From Bradyrhizobium sp. RD5-C2 (GTDB lineage: Bacteria; Pseudomonadota; Alphaproteobacteria; Rhizobiales; Xanthobacteraceae): a DNA stretch of 64,000 bases. A program made the position numbers and the translations under genes. Positions 54,194 to 62,433 of this stretch are shown piece by piece. The DNA lies in contig NZ_BOVL01000009.1 of assembly GCF_019972155.1 (NCBI RefSeq), positions 140,273-204,272 on the forward strand, written 5' to 3'. Position 1 is the first letter of the stretch, and each line of letters opens with the position of its first letter. A model generated the notes under the pieces. It was not told the DNA's origin. It saw nothing but the letters and a program-made list of their open reading frames with translations, and did not search any database.

Positions 54194-55186
54194 ATGCATA
54201 TGCGCAAACTGACCCGCCCGGGTTCTCCCTGCACTCTCACCCGCCGCACCGCGGCCGCGCTGATCACGGCAGTGATCACGCTGTCGACATCGGCCGCAGC
54301 GTTCGCGGCTAATGCGATCGTGCTGCGTGTCGGCGACCAGAAGGGCGGCAACCGCTCGTTGCTGGAGATCTCCGGCCTCGCCAAGGATCTGCCCTACAAG
54401 ATCGAGTGGTCGGAATTTCCGGCCGCAGCGCCGATCCTGGAGGCGATCAATGCCGGCGCGCTCGATGTCGGCTACACCGGCGATCTGTCCTTCCTCACGG
54501 TCTATGCGTCGGGCGCGCCGATCAAGGCGATCGGCGGCACGCGCTCCGATGCGCGGACCCAGGCGATCCTGGTGCGCGGGGATTCGTCGATCAAAACGGC
54601 GGTCGACCTAAAGGGCAAGCGCCTCGCCGGCACGCGGGGCGGCTGGGGCCAGTTCCTGATCAATGCGACATTGGAAAAGGCCGGCAGCAGGATCGAGGAG
54701 GCGACCTTCGCCCCGCTCGGCCCGGTCGACGCCAAGATCGCGCTGCTCGCCGGTTCGATCGACGCCTGGGCGGTGTGGGAGCCGTACATCTCTTATGCCA
54801 AGCTGAAGGACAATGCGCGCGTCGTCGCCGATGGCGAGGGCCTGACGCCGACCATCACCTTCATCGTCGCCTCCGATAACGCGATCGCGACCAAGCGCGC
54901 CGCGGTGCAGGATCTGGTGCAGCGGCTCAACAAGGCACGGCTGTGGTCGCTCGACCATCTTGCCGAATACGCGAAGAGCACGGCCGAGCTCACCAAACTG
55001 CCGGAAGACGTGCTGCTCGCCGCCTACACCGCGCAAAAGACGAGCCCGATCGCGATCGACGAGGCCGTGGTGAAGGAGGTGCAGGCCGCCTCCGACCGCG
55101 CCACGCGCTACGGCATCCTCAGCAAGACGCTGGATGTCGGCAAGGCCGTCGACCGCAGTTTTACGGCAAGCGCAAGCTTGAACTAG
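54194..55186 (+). CDS. ABC transporter substrate-binding protein, SsuA-like (third of the cluster)
   Basis: A 330-residue periplasmic binding protein with an extended signal peptide ending near AAFA-AN. The mature LRVGDQKGGNRSLLEISG and SIDAWAVWEPYISYAK segments match the gene at 47617 closely, so the two are paralogues. AGGAAG precedes the ATG; a second ATG two codons in is possible. It has no permease or ATPase of its own and presumably serves the divergent transporter. Confidence 0.88.
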   Translation: MHMRKLTRPGSPCTLTRRTAAALITAVITLSTSAAAFAANAIVLRVGDQKGGNRSLLEISGLAKDLPYKIEWSEFPAAAPILEAINAGALDVGYTGDLSFLTVYASGAPIKAIGGTRSDARTQAILVRGDSSIKTAVDLKGKRLAGTRGGWGQFLINATLEKAGSRIEEATFAPLGPVDAKIALLAGSIDAWAVWEPYISYAKLKDNARVVADGEGLTPTITFIVASDNAIATKRAAVQDLVQRLNKARLWSLDHLAEYAKSTAELTKLPEDVLLAAYTAQKTSPIAIDEAVVKEVQAASDRATRYGILSKTLDVGKAVDRSFTASASLN

Positions 55187-55196
55187 CGATCCTCAC

Positions 55197-55316
55197 CTCC
55201 CCTCGAAAAGGGGAGGTCGGTTTGCGGAGCAAACCGGGTGGGGATTTTGCCTCCGCGAGCGCTGGCGTTCGTGGAGAGCAACCCCCACCCCGCCCTCCCC
55301 CTTTCAGGGGGAGGGA
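55197..55316. repeat. RIME-like intergenic element
   Basis: CCTCCCCTC/GAGGGGAGG-type hairpins at both ends with CCGGGTGGGG and CCCCACCCCG inverted segments between. It is of the same design as 46292 and 58760. Confidence 0.7.
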
Positions 55317-55374
55317 GACGAGCGGCGCAGCTCGCCTCACGGAGTGCGTGCCGCCCCTACAATGGAGATATCCG

Positions 55375-55455
55375 ATGTCCGGCCCGCTCCATCTCGCGAT
55401 AATCGTCACAGCACACCTGCTCTGCATGACCTTGTTGGTCGCACTGTCGGTTTGA
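55375..55455 (+). CDS. Possible 26-residue hydrophobic peptide
   Basis: An open frame MSGPLHLAIIVTAHLLCMTL plus six residues, with GGAG upstream of the ATG at a workable distance. The sequence is one continuous membrane helix. It sits 37 bases before the SDR-like gene. Short membrane peptides like this are easy to miss but also arise by chance; there is no direct support beyond composition and the ribosome site. Confidence 0.3.
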   Translation: MSGPLHLAIIVTAHLLCMTLLVALSV

Positions 55456-55492
55456 TAGCGTTCTCTCAGGGTCAGCCCCAGGGAGAACAACA

Positions 55493-56272
55493 ATGAACCT
55501 ATCCATGAAGGACCGCGTCGCGGTGGTCACCGGCGGCAGCAAGGGCATCGGGATCGCGGTGGCGCGGCGGTTTGCGGAATCCGGCGCCAAGGTCGCGATC
55601 CTCGCCCGTGGCGCGGCCGACCTCGCCGCGGCGCGTGAGGCACTCGCCAAGGACGGCCTCGTGGTACGCGATTATGTCTGCGACGTCGCCAAGGCCGCCG
55701 ACATCAGCAAGGCCCACGACCAGATCGTCGCGGATCTCGGCAAGGTCGACGTGCTGGTCAACAACGCGGGCACCGCGCGCACGCAGGCGTTCGAGAGCAT
55801 CAGCGACGAGGCCTGGCAGGAGGACCTCGACCTGAAACTGTTCGCCGCGATCCGCTTCAGCCGGCTGGTATGGCCGGGCATGAAGCAGCGCAAATGGGGC
55901 CGCATCATCAACGTGCTCAACACCTTTGCGAAGGCCCCGGCCGCCAATTCCGCGCCGACCTCGGTGTCGCGCGCGGCCGGCATGGCGTTGACCAAAGTGA
56001 TGGCCAATGAAGGCGGCGAGCACAACATCCTGGTGAATGCGCTGCTGGTCGGGCTGATCATGAGCGATCAATGGGTCAAGCGTCATGCCGCCCAGGCGCC
56101 GGACACGGATTTCGGGGAATTCGCCAAGGGCCTTGCCAAGGGCACGCCGCTCGGCCGCATCGGCACGGCGGAGGAATTCGCCAACCTCGCCTGCTTCCTG
56201 GCCTCGGAGCAAGGCTCCTATATCACCGGCACCGCCATCAATGTCGATGGTGGCCGATCACCGGTGGTCTAG
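55493..56272 (+). CDS. Short-chain dehydrogenase (SDR)-fold protein without the catalytic tetrad
   Basis: A 259-residue classical SDR by fold. The cofactor motif is TGGSKGIG (13-20) and NNAG is intact (90-93). The catalytic positions are changed: Ser to Asn143, Tyr to Thr156 and Lys to Arg160 (APTSVSR), and the helix-4 Asn also appears to be replaced by Lys115. The C-terminal GTAINVDGGRSP end is normal. It may bind NAD(P) without reducing, or use another mechanism. AGGGAG lies just upstream of the start. It ends before a bidirectional terminator. Confidence 0.88.
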   Translation: MNLSMKDRVAVVTGGSKGIGIAVARRFAESGAKVAILARGAADLAAAREALAKDGLVVRDYVCDVAKAADISKAHDQIVADLGKVDVLVNNAGTARTQAFESISDEAWQEDLDLKLFAAIRFSRLVWPGMKQRKWGRIINVLNTFAKAPAANSAPTSVSRAAGMALTKVMANEGGEHNILVNALLVGLIMSDQWVKRHAAQAPDTDFGEFAKGLAKGTPLGRIGTAEEFANLACFLASEQGSYITGTAINVDGGRSPVV

Positions 56273-56363
56273 CACTTCGGCTTCGATCCAGTCGAAGCCG
56301 AAGCGCCAGGGTCTTGCTTTGGCAGGCAGCAACCTACGGCAGGAAGCGACGGCTCAAAAGCAA

Positions 56364-56387
56364 AAGGCCTCCGTCACCGGAGGCCTT
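56364..56387 (-). terminator. Intrinsic terminator between SDR and HU genes
   Basis: A perfect 10-bp stem (AAGGCCTCCG / CGGAGGCCTT) with a TCAC loop. Read leftward it ends in TTTTGCTTTT, a good terminator for the HU gene. Read rightward it is followed by CTATTCTT and could also stop the SDR transcript. Confidence 0.8.
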
Positions 56388-56393
56388 CTATTC

Positions 56394-56693
56394 TTAAACC
56401 GCGTCCTTGGCGGCCTTGACCGGCCGTGCGCGGACGATCTTCCGGGCCGGCTTGGCCTTGAACATCATCTCTTCGCCGGTGAAGGGGTTGGTGCCCTTGC
56501 GCGCCTTGGTCGCCGGCTTCTTGACCACAACGAACTTGGCGAAGCCGGGGACGAGGAACACCCCGGCCTTCTTCAGCTCCTTGTGGCCGACATCGACGAG
56601 CGAGTCCAAAACGTTCTTGACGTCGCGCTTGGAGAGTTCGGTGGTGGTCGCGATCTTCTCGATCACTTGCGACTTCGACAGTTGGGTAGCCAT
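56394..56693 (-). CDS. hup: HU family DNA-binding protein
   Basis: A 99-residue histone-like protein. The beta-arm region has GTNPFTGEEMMFKAKPARKI, and the VPGFAKFVVV core strand is typical, though the usual GFGxF is GFAKF. A short basic tail (RARPVKAAKDAV) follows, as in several alphaproteobacterial HU proteins. It bends and compacts DNA as a dimer. It is a single gene with its own terminator. Confidence 0.93.
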   Translation of the reverse strand: MATQLSKSQVIEKIATTTELSKRDVKNVLDSLVDVGHKELKKAGVFLVPGFAKFVVVKKPATKARKGTNPFTGEEMMFKAKPARKIVRARPVKAAKDAV

Positions 56694-56803
56694 GGTTGCT
56701 CCATTGATTCTGGAGTGGGCACGATATGGCGGAAAACGCCGAGAAAAACAGTGTTTTCTGCACTCACCACAGCAATATCGCTGTGGACAGCCCCCGAATC
56801 AGG

Positions 56804-56827
56804 GTTTTTTCCAGTGTTTTTTCCAGT
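56804..56827. repeat. Tandem 12-bp repeat upstream of HU
   Basis: GTTTTTTCCAGT is present twice in immediate succession. It lies about 110 bases upstream of the HU start. Nearby, CCACAGC (56767-56773) and GCTGTGG (56780-56786) form an inverted repeat. The rest of the 435-base gap (56694-57128) holds no gene that I can see, only a further palindrome CGGCCGATCGGCCG at 57071-57084. Confidence 0.5.
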
Positions 56828-57128
56828 CAAGTCGCTTCCGACCCCTAAAATTACAGCGTTTGCGCGGCTTCGGGGCGCCCGAAACGTCCCCTTGAGAGAA
56901 TCACCCGACGCATCCCGCACGACCTGTGTGCGACAATATTGCGTGCAATTCGGGTTGCGGCGCACTGCGGCGCGCCACTTCAGGTTTCGGAAACGATCCT
57001 TCAAAAAGGCCGAGGCATTAGAAATGACTCGGGTTCCCATTCCATCGTAACATCGCAAAAAGGGGCGCCACGGCCGATCGGCCGGCCACCCCGATGCAAG
57101 CCTTTATCTATGTTCCGGAGACCCGCGT

Positions 57129-58742
57129 ATGGATTTGTCCCGCCTTGAGATCAACCGCCGCACGGCCCTTCTGACCTCGGCCGCGATTGCGGCCAACGTC
57201 ATCAACCCGATGCGGGCATTCGCGCAGGAAACCCCGCGCAAGGGCGGCGTGTTCAACGTCCATTACGGCGCCGAGCAGCGCCAGCTCAACCCCAGCATCC
57301 AGGCCTCGACCGGCGTCTACATCATCGGCGGCAAGATCCAGGAAAATCTGGTCGACCTCGACGCCAACGGCCAGCCGGTCGGCGTGCTCGCCGAGAGCTG
57401 GGAGGCGACGCCGGACGGCAAGACCGTCACCTTCAAGCTCCGCAAGGGCGTCACCTGGCACGACGGCAAGCCGTTCACTTCGGAGGACGTCGCCTTCACC
57501 GCGATGAACATGTGGAAGAAGATCCTCAACTACGGATCGACGCTGCAGCTGTTCCTCACATCGGTCGATACCCCCGATCCGCAGACCGCGATCTTCCGCT
57601 ACGAGCGGCCGATGCCGCTGAATCTCTTGCTCCGCGCCTTGCCCGACCTCGGCTACGTCTCCGCCAAGCATCTCTACGAGAGCGGCGACATCAGGCAGAA
57701 CCCGACCAATCTGGCGCCGGTCGGCACCGGCCCGTTCAAATTCGTCAAATACGAGCGCGGGCAATACATCATTGCCGACCGCAATCCGGATTACTGGCGG
57801 CCGAACGCGCCCTATCTCGACCGCATCGTCTGGAAGGTGATCACCGACCGCGCCGCCGCGGCCGCCCAGATGGAGGCCGGCGAGCTGCACTACAGCCCGT
57901 TCTCGGGACTGACGATCTCGGACATGGCACGGCTCGGCAAGGACAAGCGCTTCATCGTCCAGACCAAGGGCAATGAGGGCAACGCGCGCACCAACACCAT
58001 CGAGTTCAACTTTCGCCGCAAGGAACTGTCCGACATCCGCGTCCGCCGCGCCATCGCGCATGCGATCAACGTGCCGTTCTTCATCGACAATTTTTTGGGC
58101 GATTTCGCCAAGCTCGGCACCGGCCCGATCCCCTCGACCTCGACCGACTTCTACCCCGGGCCGAACACGCCGCAATACGCTTACGACAAGGCCAAGGCGA
58201 TCGCGCTGCTGGACGAGGCCGGCTTCAAGGCCTCCGGCGGCAACCGCTTTGCGCTGAAACTGCTGCCGGCGCCGTGGGGCGAGGACATCTCGCTGTGGTC
58301 GACCTTCATCCAGCAGTCGCTCGGCGAAGTCGGCATCCAGGTCGATATCGTGCGCAACGACGGCGGCGGCTTCCTCAAGCAGGTCTATGACGACCACGCC
58401 TTCGATCTCGCCACCGGCTGGCATCAGTATCGCAACGACCCCGCAGTCTCGACCACGGTGTGGTACCGCTCCGGCCAGCCCAAGGGCGCGCCGTGGACCA
58501 ACCAGTGGGGCTGGGAGGACAAGACCGTCGACAAGACCATCGACGATGCCGCGACCGAGGTCGATCCCGCCAAGCGCAAGGCGCTCTATGCCGATTTCGT
58601 CAAGGAGGTGAACACCGAGCTGCCGGTCTGGATGCCGATCGAGCAGATCTTCGTCACCGTGATCACCGCCAAGGCCCGCAACCATTCCAACACGCCGCGC
58701 TGGGGCTCGGCGAGCTGGCACGATCTTTGGCTGAGCGCATGA
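57129..58742 (+). CDS. ABC transporter substrate-binding protein, family 5 (peptide type)
   Basis: A 537-residue periplasmic binding protein of the DppA/OppA family. The N-terminus has a Tat-like signal (NRRTALLTSAAIAANV, cleaved near AFA-Q). The GGVFNVHYGAEQRQLNPSIQ and ESWEATPDGKTVTFKLRKGV segments are diagnostic. It is the first gene of a four-gene rightward importer operon, followed by a repeat element and then the permeases. Ligand unknown. Confidence 0.92.
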   Translation: MDLSRLEINRRTALLTSAAIAANVINPMRAFAQETPRKGGVFNVHYGAEQRQLNPSIQASTGVYIIGGKIQENLVDLDANGQPVGVLAESWEATPDGKTVTFKLRKGVTWHDGKPFTSEDVAFTAMNMWKKILNYGSTLQLFLTSVDTPDPQTAIFRYERPMPLNLLLRALPDLGYVSAKHLYESGDIRQNPTNLAPVGTGPFKFVKYERGQYIIADRNPDYWRPNAPYLDRIVWKVITDRAAAAAQMEAGELHYSPFSGLTISDMARLGKDKRFIVQTKGNEGNARTNTIEFNFRRKELSDIRVRRAIAHAINVPFFIDNFLGDFAKLGTGPIPSTSTDFYPGPNTPQYAYDKAKAIALLDEAGFKASGGNRFALKLLPAPWGEDISLWSTFIQQSLGEVGIQVDIVRNDGGGFLKQVYDDHAFDLATGWHQYRNDPAVSTTVWYRSGQPKGAPWTNQWGWEDKTVDKTIDDAATEVDPAKRKALYADFVKEVNTELPVWMPIEQIFVTVITAKARNHSNTPRWGSASWHDLWLSA

Positions 58743-58759
58743 GGCGGCGCGCCTTGCTT

Positions 58760-58916
58760 CTCCCTCGCCCCGCTCTTGCGGGGTCGAGACGAGCGAAGCT
58801 CGCTCTTAGAGGGCTGGGGTGAGGGCTCTCTCCACCAATATTGCTCTATCGATGGACCTGTACCCCCTCACCCGGACTGCTACGCAGTCCGACCTCTCCC
58901 CGCAAGCGGGGCGAGG
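58760..58916. repeat. RIME-like element inside the importer operon
   Basis: CTCGCCCCGCTCTTGCGGGG-type hairpin at the left and a CTCTCCCCGCAAGCGGGGCG hairpin at the right, with further inverted segments (GGGGTGAGGG / CCCCTCACCC) between. It lies in the 222-base gap between the binding protein and the permeases. Confidence 0.7.
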
Positions 58917-58964
58917 TAAGAAGAGGCCGGTGTCCACTTCGTCTGAACACGCTATAGATAACCG

Positions 58965-59942
58965 ATGCGTATCCTGAGCCTTGCGGGGCGGCGGCTGGCC
59001 GCCTCGATCCCGACCCTGTTCCTGATCCTGATCGGCGTGTTCCTGCTGTTGCAGCTCGCGCCCGGCGACACCGTCGATGCGCTGATGGCGCAGATGGGCG
59101 GTGGCGATGCCGCGACCGCACAACAGCTGCGCAAGTTCTACGGGCTCGACCTCTCGGTTCCGGCGCAGCTCGGCAACTATCTGTGGCACCTGGTGCGGCT
59201 CGACCTCGGCTTCTCCTCGATCTACGGCAAGCCGGTGGCGACCGTGATCCTGGAGCGGCTGCCACCGACCATCCTGCTGATGACCGCATCGCTGTCGTTC
59301 GCATTCTTCTTTGGGCTCGTGTTCGGCGTGATCGCCGCGCGCGGCGTCAACCGCTGGCCGGACACCTTGATCTCGACGCTTGGCCTGGTCTTCTACGCCA
59401 CCCCTTCGTTCTGGTTCGGGCTGATGGCGATCGTGGTGTTCTCGGTCTATCTGCAATGGCTGCCGTCCGGCGGTTTCCAGGACATCGGAACGGTGCAGAC
59501 CGGCATCCGGGGCGTGCTCGATATCGCCGCGCACCTGGTGCTGCCGACGCTGACGCTCGGGCTGATCTTCCTTGCGATCTATCTGCGCATCATGCGGGCC
59601 TCGATGCTCGAGGTCCTGAACCTCGATTTCGTCCGCACCGCCCGCGCCAAGGGCCTGGACGAGACCCATGTCATCACCCGCCACGTGCTGCGCAACGCGC
59701 TGCTGCCGATGGTGACGCTGATCGGCTTGCAGGCCGGCACCATGCTCGGCGGCTCGGTCGTGGTCGAGAGCGTGTTCTCGCTGCCCGGCCTCGGCCGCCT
59801 CGCCTATGAATCGGTGGTGCAGCGCGACCTCAACACCCTGCTTGGCATCGTGTTCGTGTCCGCCCTGCTCGTCATCGTCGTCAACTTTGTCGTCGACCTG
59901 CTCTACGCGCGGCTCGACCCGCGCATCGCGGCGGAGGGCTGA
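58965..59942 (+). CDS. ABC transporter permease, DppB type
   Basis: A 325-residue inner-membrane permease with the DppB-type N-terminus and QLAPGDTVDALMAQMG segment, and the ATPase-contact loop RIMRASMLEVLNLDFVRTAR. It is followed two bases later by the DppC-type gene. It lies 222 bases after the binding-protein gene, with a repeat element between. Confidence 0.92.
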   Translation: MRILSLAGRRLAASIPTLFLILIGVFLLLQLAPGDTVDALMAQMGGGDAATAQQLRKFYGLDLSVPAQLGNYLWHLVRLDLGFSSIYGKPVATVILERLPPTILLMTASLSFAFFFGLVFGVIAARGVNRWPDTLISTLGLVFYATPSFWFGLMAIVVFSVYLQWLPSGGFQDIGTVQTGIRGVLDIAAHLVLPTLTLGLIFLAIYLRIMRASMLEVLNLDFVRTARAKGLDETHVITRHVLRNALLPMVTLIGLQAGTMLGGSVVVESVFSLPGLGRLAYESVVQRDLNTLLGIVFVSALLVIVVNFVVDLLYARLDPRIAAEG

Positions 59943-59944
59943 CG

Positions 59945-60775
59945 ATGGACACGGTGAAACGCTACTTCCGCAGCCCGGCCGCAGTGATCGGCCTGATCCT
60001 GCTGCTGCTGGTGATCGCGATGGCTGTTAGCGCCGGCTTCTTCTATCCGCGCGATCCACTCGCGCTGGCGGGCCGGCCACTGGTCTGGCCGTTCTCCAAT
60101 CCGCGCTTCCTGCTCGGCACCGACAATTCCGGCCGCGACATTGCCGCCCAGATCTTCTACGGCGCACGGATCTCGCTCCTGATCGGCGGCGTCGCCACCG
60201 TGATCGCGATCCTGATCGGCATCCTGGTCGGCGCCTTCGCCGGCTATTATGGCGGCTGGGTCGACAATGTGCTGATGCGGATCACCGAAGCGTTCCAGAC
60301 CCTGCCGAACTTCGTGCTGCTGTTGGTTCTGGTCGCAGTGTTCGGCTCGACCTTGACCACGGTGACCATCGCGGTCGGCGTGGTGTCGTGGCCGGCACCG
60401 GCGCGGCTGACCCGCGCCGAGTTCCTGTCGCTGCGCAACCGCGAATTCGTCCAGGCGGGCAAGACGCTCGGCATGAAGGACCTCCAGCTCATCCTCGGCG
60501 AGATCCTGCCGAACGCGCTGCCGCCCGTGATCGTCTATGCCAGTGTGGTGATGGCGGTCGCGATCCTCTTGGAGAGTGCGCTCGCGTTCCTGAGGCTCTC
60601 CGACCCCAACGTCGCCTCCTGGGGCAATTTGATCGGGCTCGGCCGCGACGTGCTCCGGGTGCAGTGGTACGTCTCGGCGATCCCCGGCATTGCGATCCTC
60701 GTCACCGTGCTCGCGGTGTCGCTGGTCGGCCAGGGCCTGAACGATGCGCTCAATCCGAGGCTGAAGAGCCGATGA
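59945..60775 (+). CDS. ABC transporter permease, DppC type
   Basis: A 276-residue inner-membrane permease. The LLGTDNSGRDIAAQIFYGAR motif and the loop FLSLRNREFVQAGKTLGMKD are typical of DppC. It overlaps the fused ATPase start by four bases. Confidence 0.92.
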   Translation: MDTVKRYFRSPAAVIGLILLLLVIAMAVSAGFFYPRDPLALAGRPLVWPFSNPRFLLGTDNSGRDIAAQIFYGARISLLIGGVATVIAILIGILVGAFAGYYGGWVDNVLMRITEAFQTLPNFVLLLVLVAVFGSTLTTVTIAVGVVSWPAPARLTRAEFLSLRNREFVQAGKTLGMKDLQLILGEILPNALPPVIVYASVVMAVAILLESALAFLRLSDPNVASWGNLIGLGRDVLRVQWYVSAIPGIAILVTVLAVSLVGQGLNDALNPRLKSR

Positions 60776-62397
60776 GCGAGACTGTCCTTTCGCTCGACGC
60801 TCTGACCGTGCGCCTGCCCAAAGGCGCCGACCGGCCGCATGCGCTGTCCGACGTTTCCCTGTCGGTCGCCTCCAACGAGATCCTCTGCGTGGTCGGCGAA
60901 TCCGGCTCCGGCAAATCGATGATGGCGAACGCCATCATGCGGCTGCTGCCGAACGAGGTTGGGATCGAACGGGGCCGGATGATGTTCGACGGCCGCGACC
61001 TCTGCGCCGCCGATCCGGCCGAAATGCGCGAGGTGCGCGGCGCCGGGATTGCGATGATCTTCCAGGAGCCGATGACGGCGCTCAATCCGCTGCGCACCAT
61101 CGGCGACCAGATCGGCGAGATGTTTGCGATCCACACCGGCCTGCCGAAGGCCGAGATCAATGCGCGCGTGCTGGCCCTGCTCGAGGACGTTCGCATCCCC
61201 GATCCCAAGGCCGCTGCAAAAGCCTATCCGCACGAGCTCTCCGGCGGCCAGCGCCAGCGCGCCATGATCGCAATGGCATTGGCGCTGGACCCGAAGCTCC
61301 TGATCGCCGATGAGCCGACCACCGCGCTCGACGTCACGACGCAGGCGCAGATCCTGAAGCTGATCCGCGATTTGCAGCAGCGCAAAAAGACGGCTGTGCT
61401 GTTCATCACCCATGATTTCGGCGTGGTCGCCGAGATCGCCGACCGCGTCGTGGTGATGCAGCACGGCGCGATCGTCGAGCAAGGCGCGGCCGACACGGTG
61501 CTGAACGACCCGCAGCACGCCTACACCAGGCAACTGATCGCGGCGGTCCCGCCGCTGACTGCGCCGCCGCCGCGCATCCTTTCCGGCAAGGATATTCTGA
61601 CCATCGACGGCGTCTCAAAAACCTATCGCACCGGCGGCTTCCTCGGCCGCGGCGCGCGAGTGACGGAGGCGGTCAAGAACGTCTCGCTGCGCCTGCCGCG
61701 TGGCGCGACGCTCGGCATCGTCGGCGAATCCGGTTCGGGCAAATCGACGCTCGCGCGCTGCATCGTGCGGCTGATCGACCCCGACAGCGGATCGATCGTG
61801 CTCAGCGGTAAGGACTGGGCGAAGCTCGGCCGCGAGGAGATCAGGCGCGAGACCCGCCACATCCAGATGGTGTTTCAGGATCCGTTCGCCTCGCTCAACC
61901 CGCGCCGCAAGGCGGCCGAACTCGTGGCGCAGGGACCGATCGTGCACGGCACCGAGCGCACCACCGCGATCGCGGAAGCGCGACAACTGTTCGAACTGGT
62001 CGGCCTCGACCCGTCAGCCGGCGATCGCTTTCCGCACGAATTCTCCGGTGGCCAGCGCCAGCGCATTGGCCTGGCGCGTGCGCTGGCGCTGAAACCCGAT
62101 GTGCTGGTCGCGGACGAGCCGGTCTCGGCGCTCGACGTCTCGGTGCAGGCGCAAGTCCTCAAGTTGCTCGCCGGGCTGCGCCAGCAGCTCGGCCTCTCCA
62201 TCATCTTCATCACACACGATCTGCGCGTCGCCGCGCAGATCTGCGATCTCGTGGCCGTGATGAAGGATGGCGCCGTGGTCGAGCAAGGGCTGACCGCCGA
62301 GGTGTTCGGCAGGCCGCAGCATCCCTATACGCAGGCGCTATTGTCGGCGATCCCCGGCGGCGACTTCACGCGCAAGCGCGATGCCTTGATCGCCTGA
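60772..62397 (+). CDS. ABC transporter fused double ATPase (DppD-DppF type)
   Basis: A 541-residue protein with two complete ATPase domains. The first has Walker A GESGSGKSM, signature LSGGQRQR and DEPTTALD; the second has Walker A GESGSGKST, signature FSGGQRQR and DEPVSALD. In the other importer of this window the two ATPases are separate genes. The start ATG overlaps the permease stop by four bases; a longer reading into the permease is rejected. It completes the importer operon. Confidence 0.93.
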   Translation: MSETVLSLDALTVRLPKGADRPHALSDVSLSVASNEILCVVGESGSGKSMMANAIMRLLPNEVGIERGRMMFDGRDLCAADPAEMREVRGAGIAMIFQEPMTALNPLRTIGDQIGEMFAIHTGLPKAEINARVLALLEDVRIPDPKAAAKAYPHELSGGQRQRAMIAMALALDPKLLIADEPTTALDVTTQAQILKLIRDLQQRKKTAVLFITHDFGVVAEIADRVVVMQHGAIVEQGAADTVLNDPQHAYTRQLIAAVPPLTAPPPRILSGKDILTIDGVSKTYRTGGFLGRGARVTEAVKNVSLRLPRGATLGIVGESGSGKSTLARCIVRLIDPDSGSIVLSGKDWAKLGREEIRRETRHIQMVFQDPFASLNPRRKAAELVAQGPIVHGTERTTAIAEARQLFELVGLDPSAGDRFPHEFSGGQRQRIGLARALALKPDVLVADEPVSALDVSVQAQVLKLLAGLRQQLGLSIIFITHDLRVAAQICDLVAVMKDGAVVEQGLTAEVFGRPQHPYTQALLSAIPGGDFTRKRDALIA

Positions 62398-62433
62398 TCA
62401 AGCCATAGTGCGTGGTGCGTCGTTGGTCCGCGT

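Noticed and set aside
60388..62397. Longer form of the fused ATPase
   Set aside because: The extra N-terminus lies inside the permease gene in another frame; the ATGA overlap start at 60772 fits the operon.
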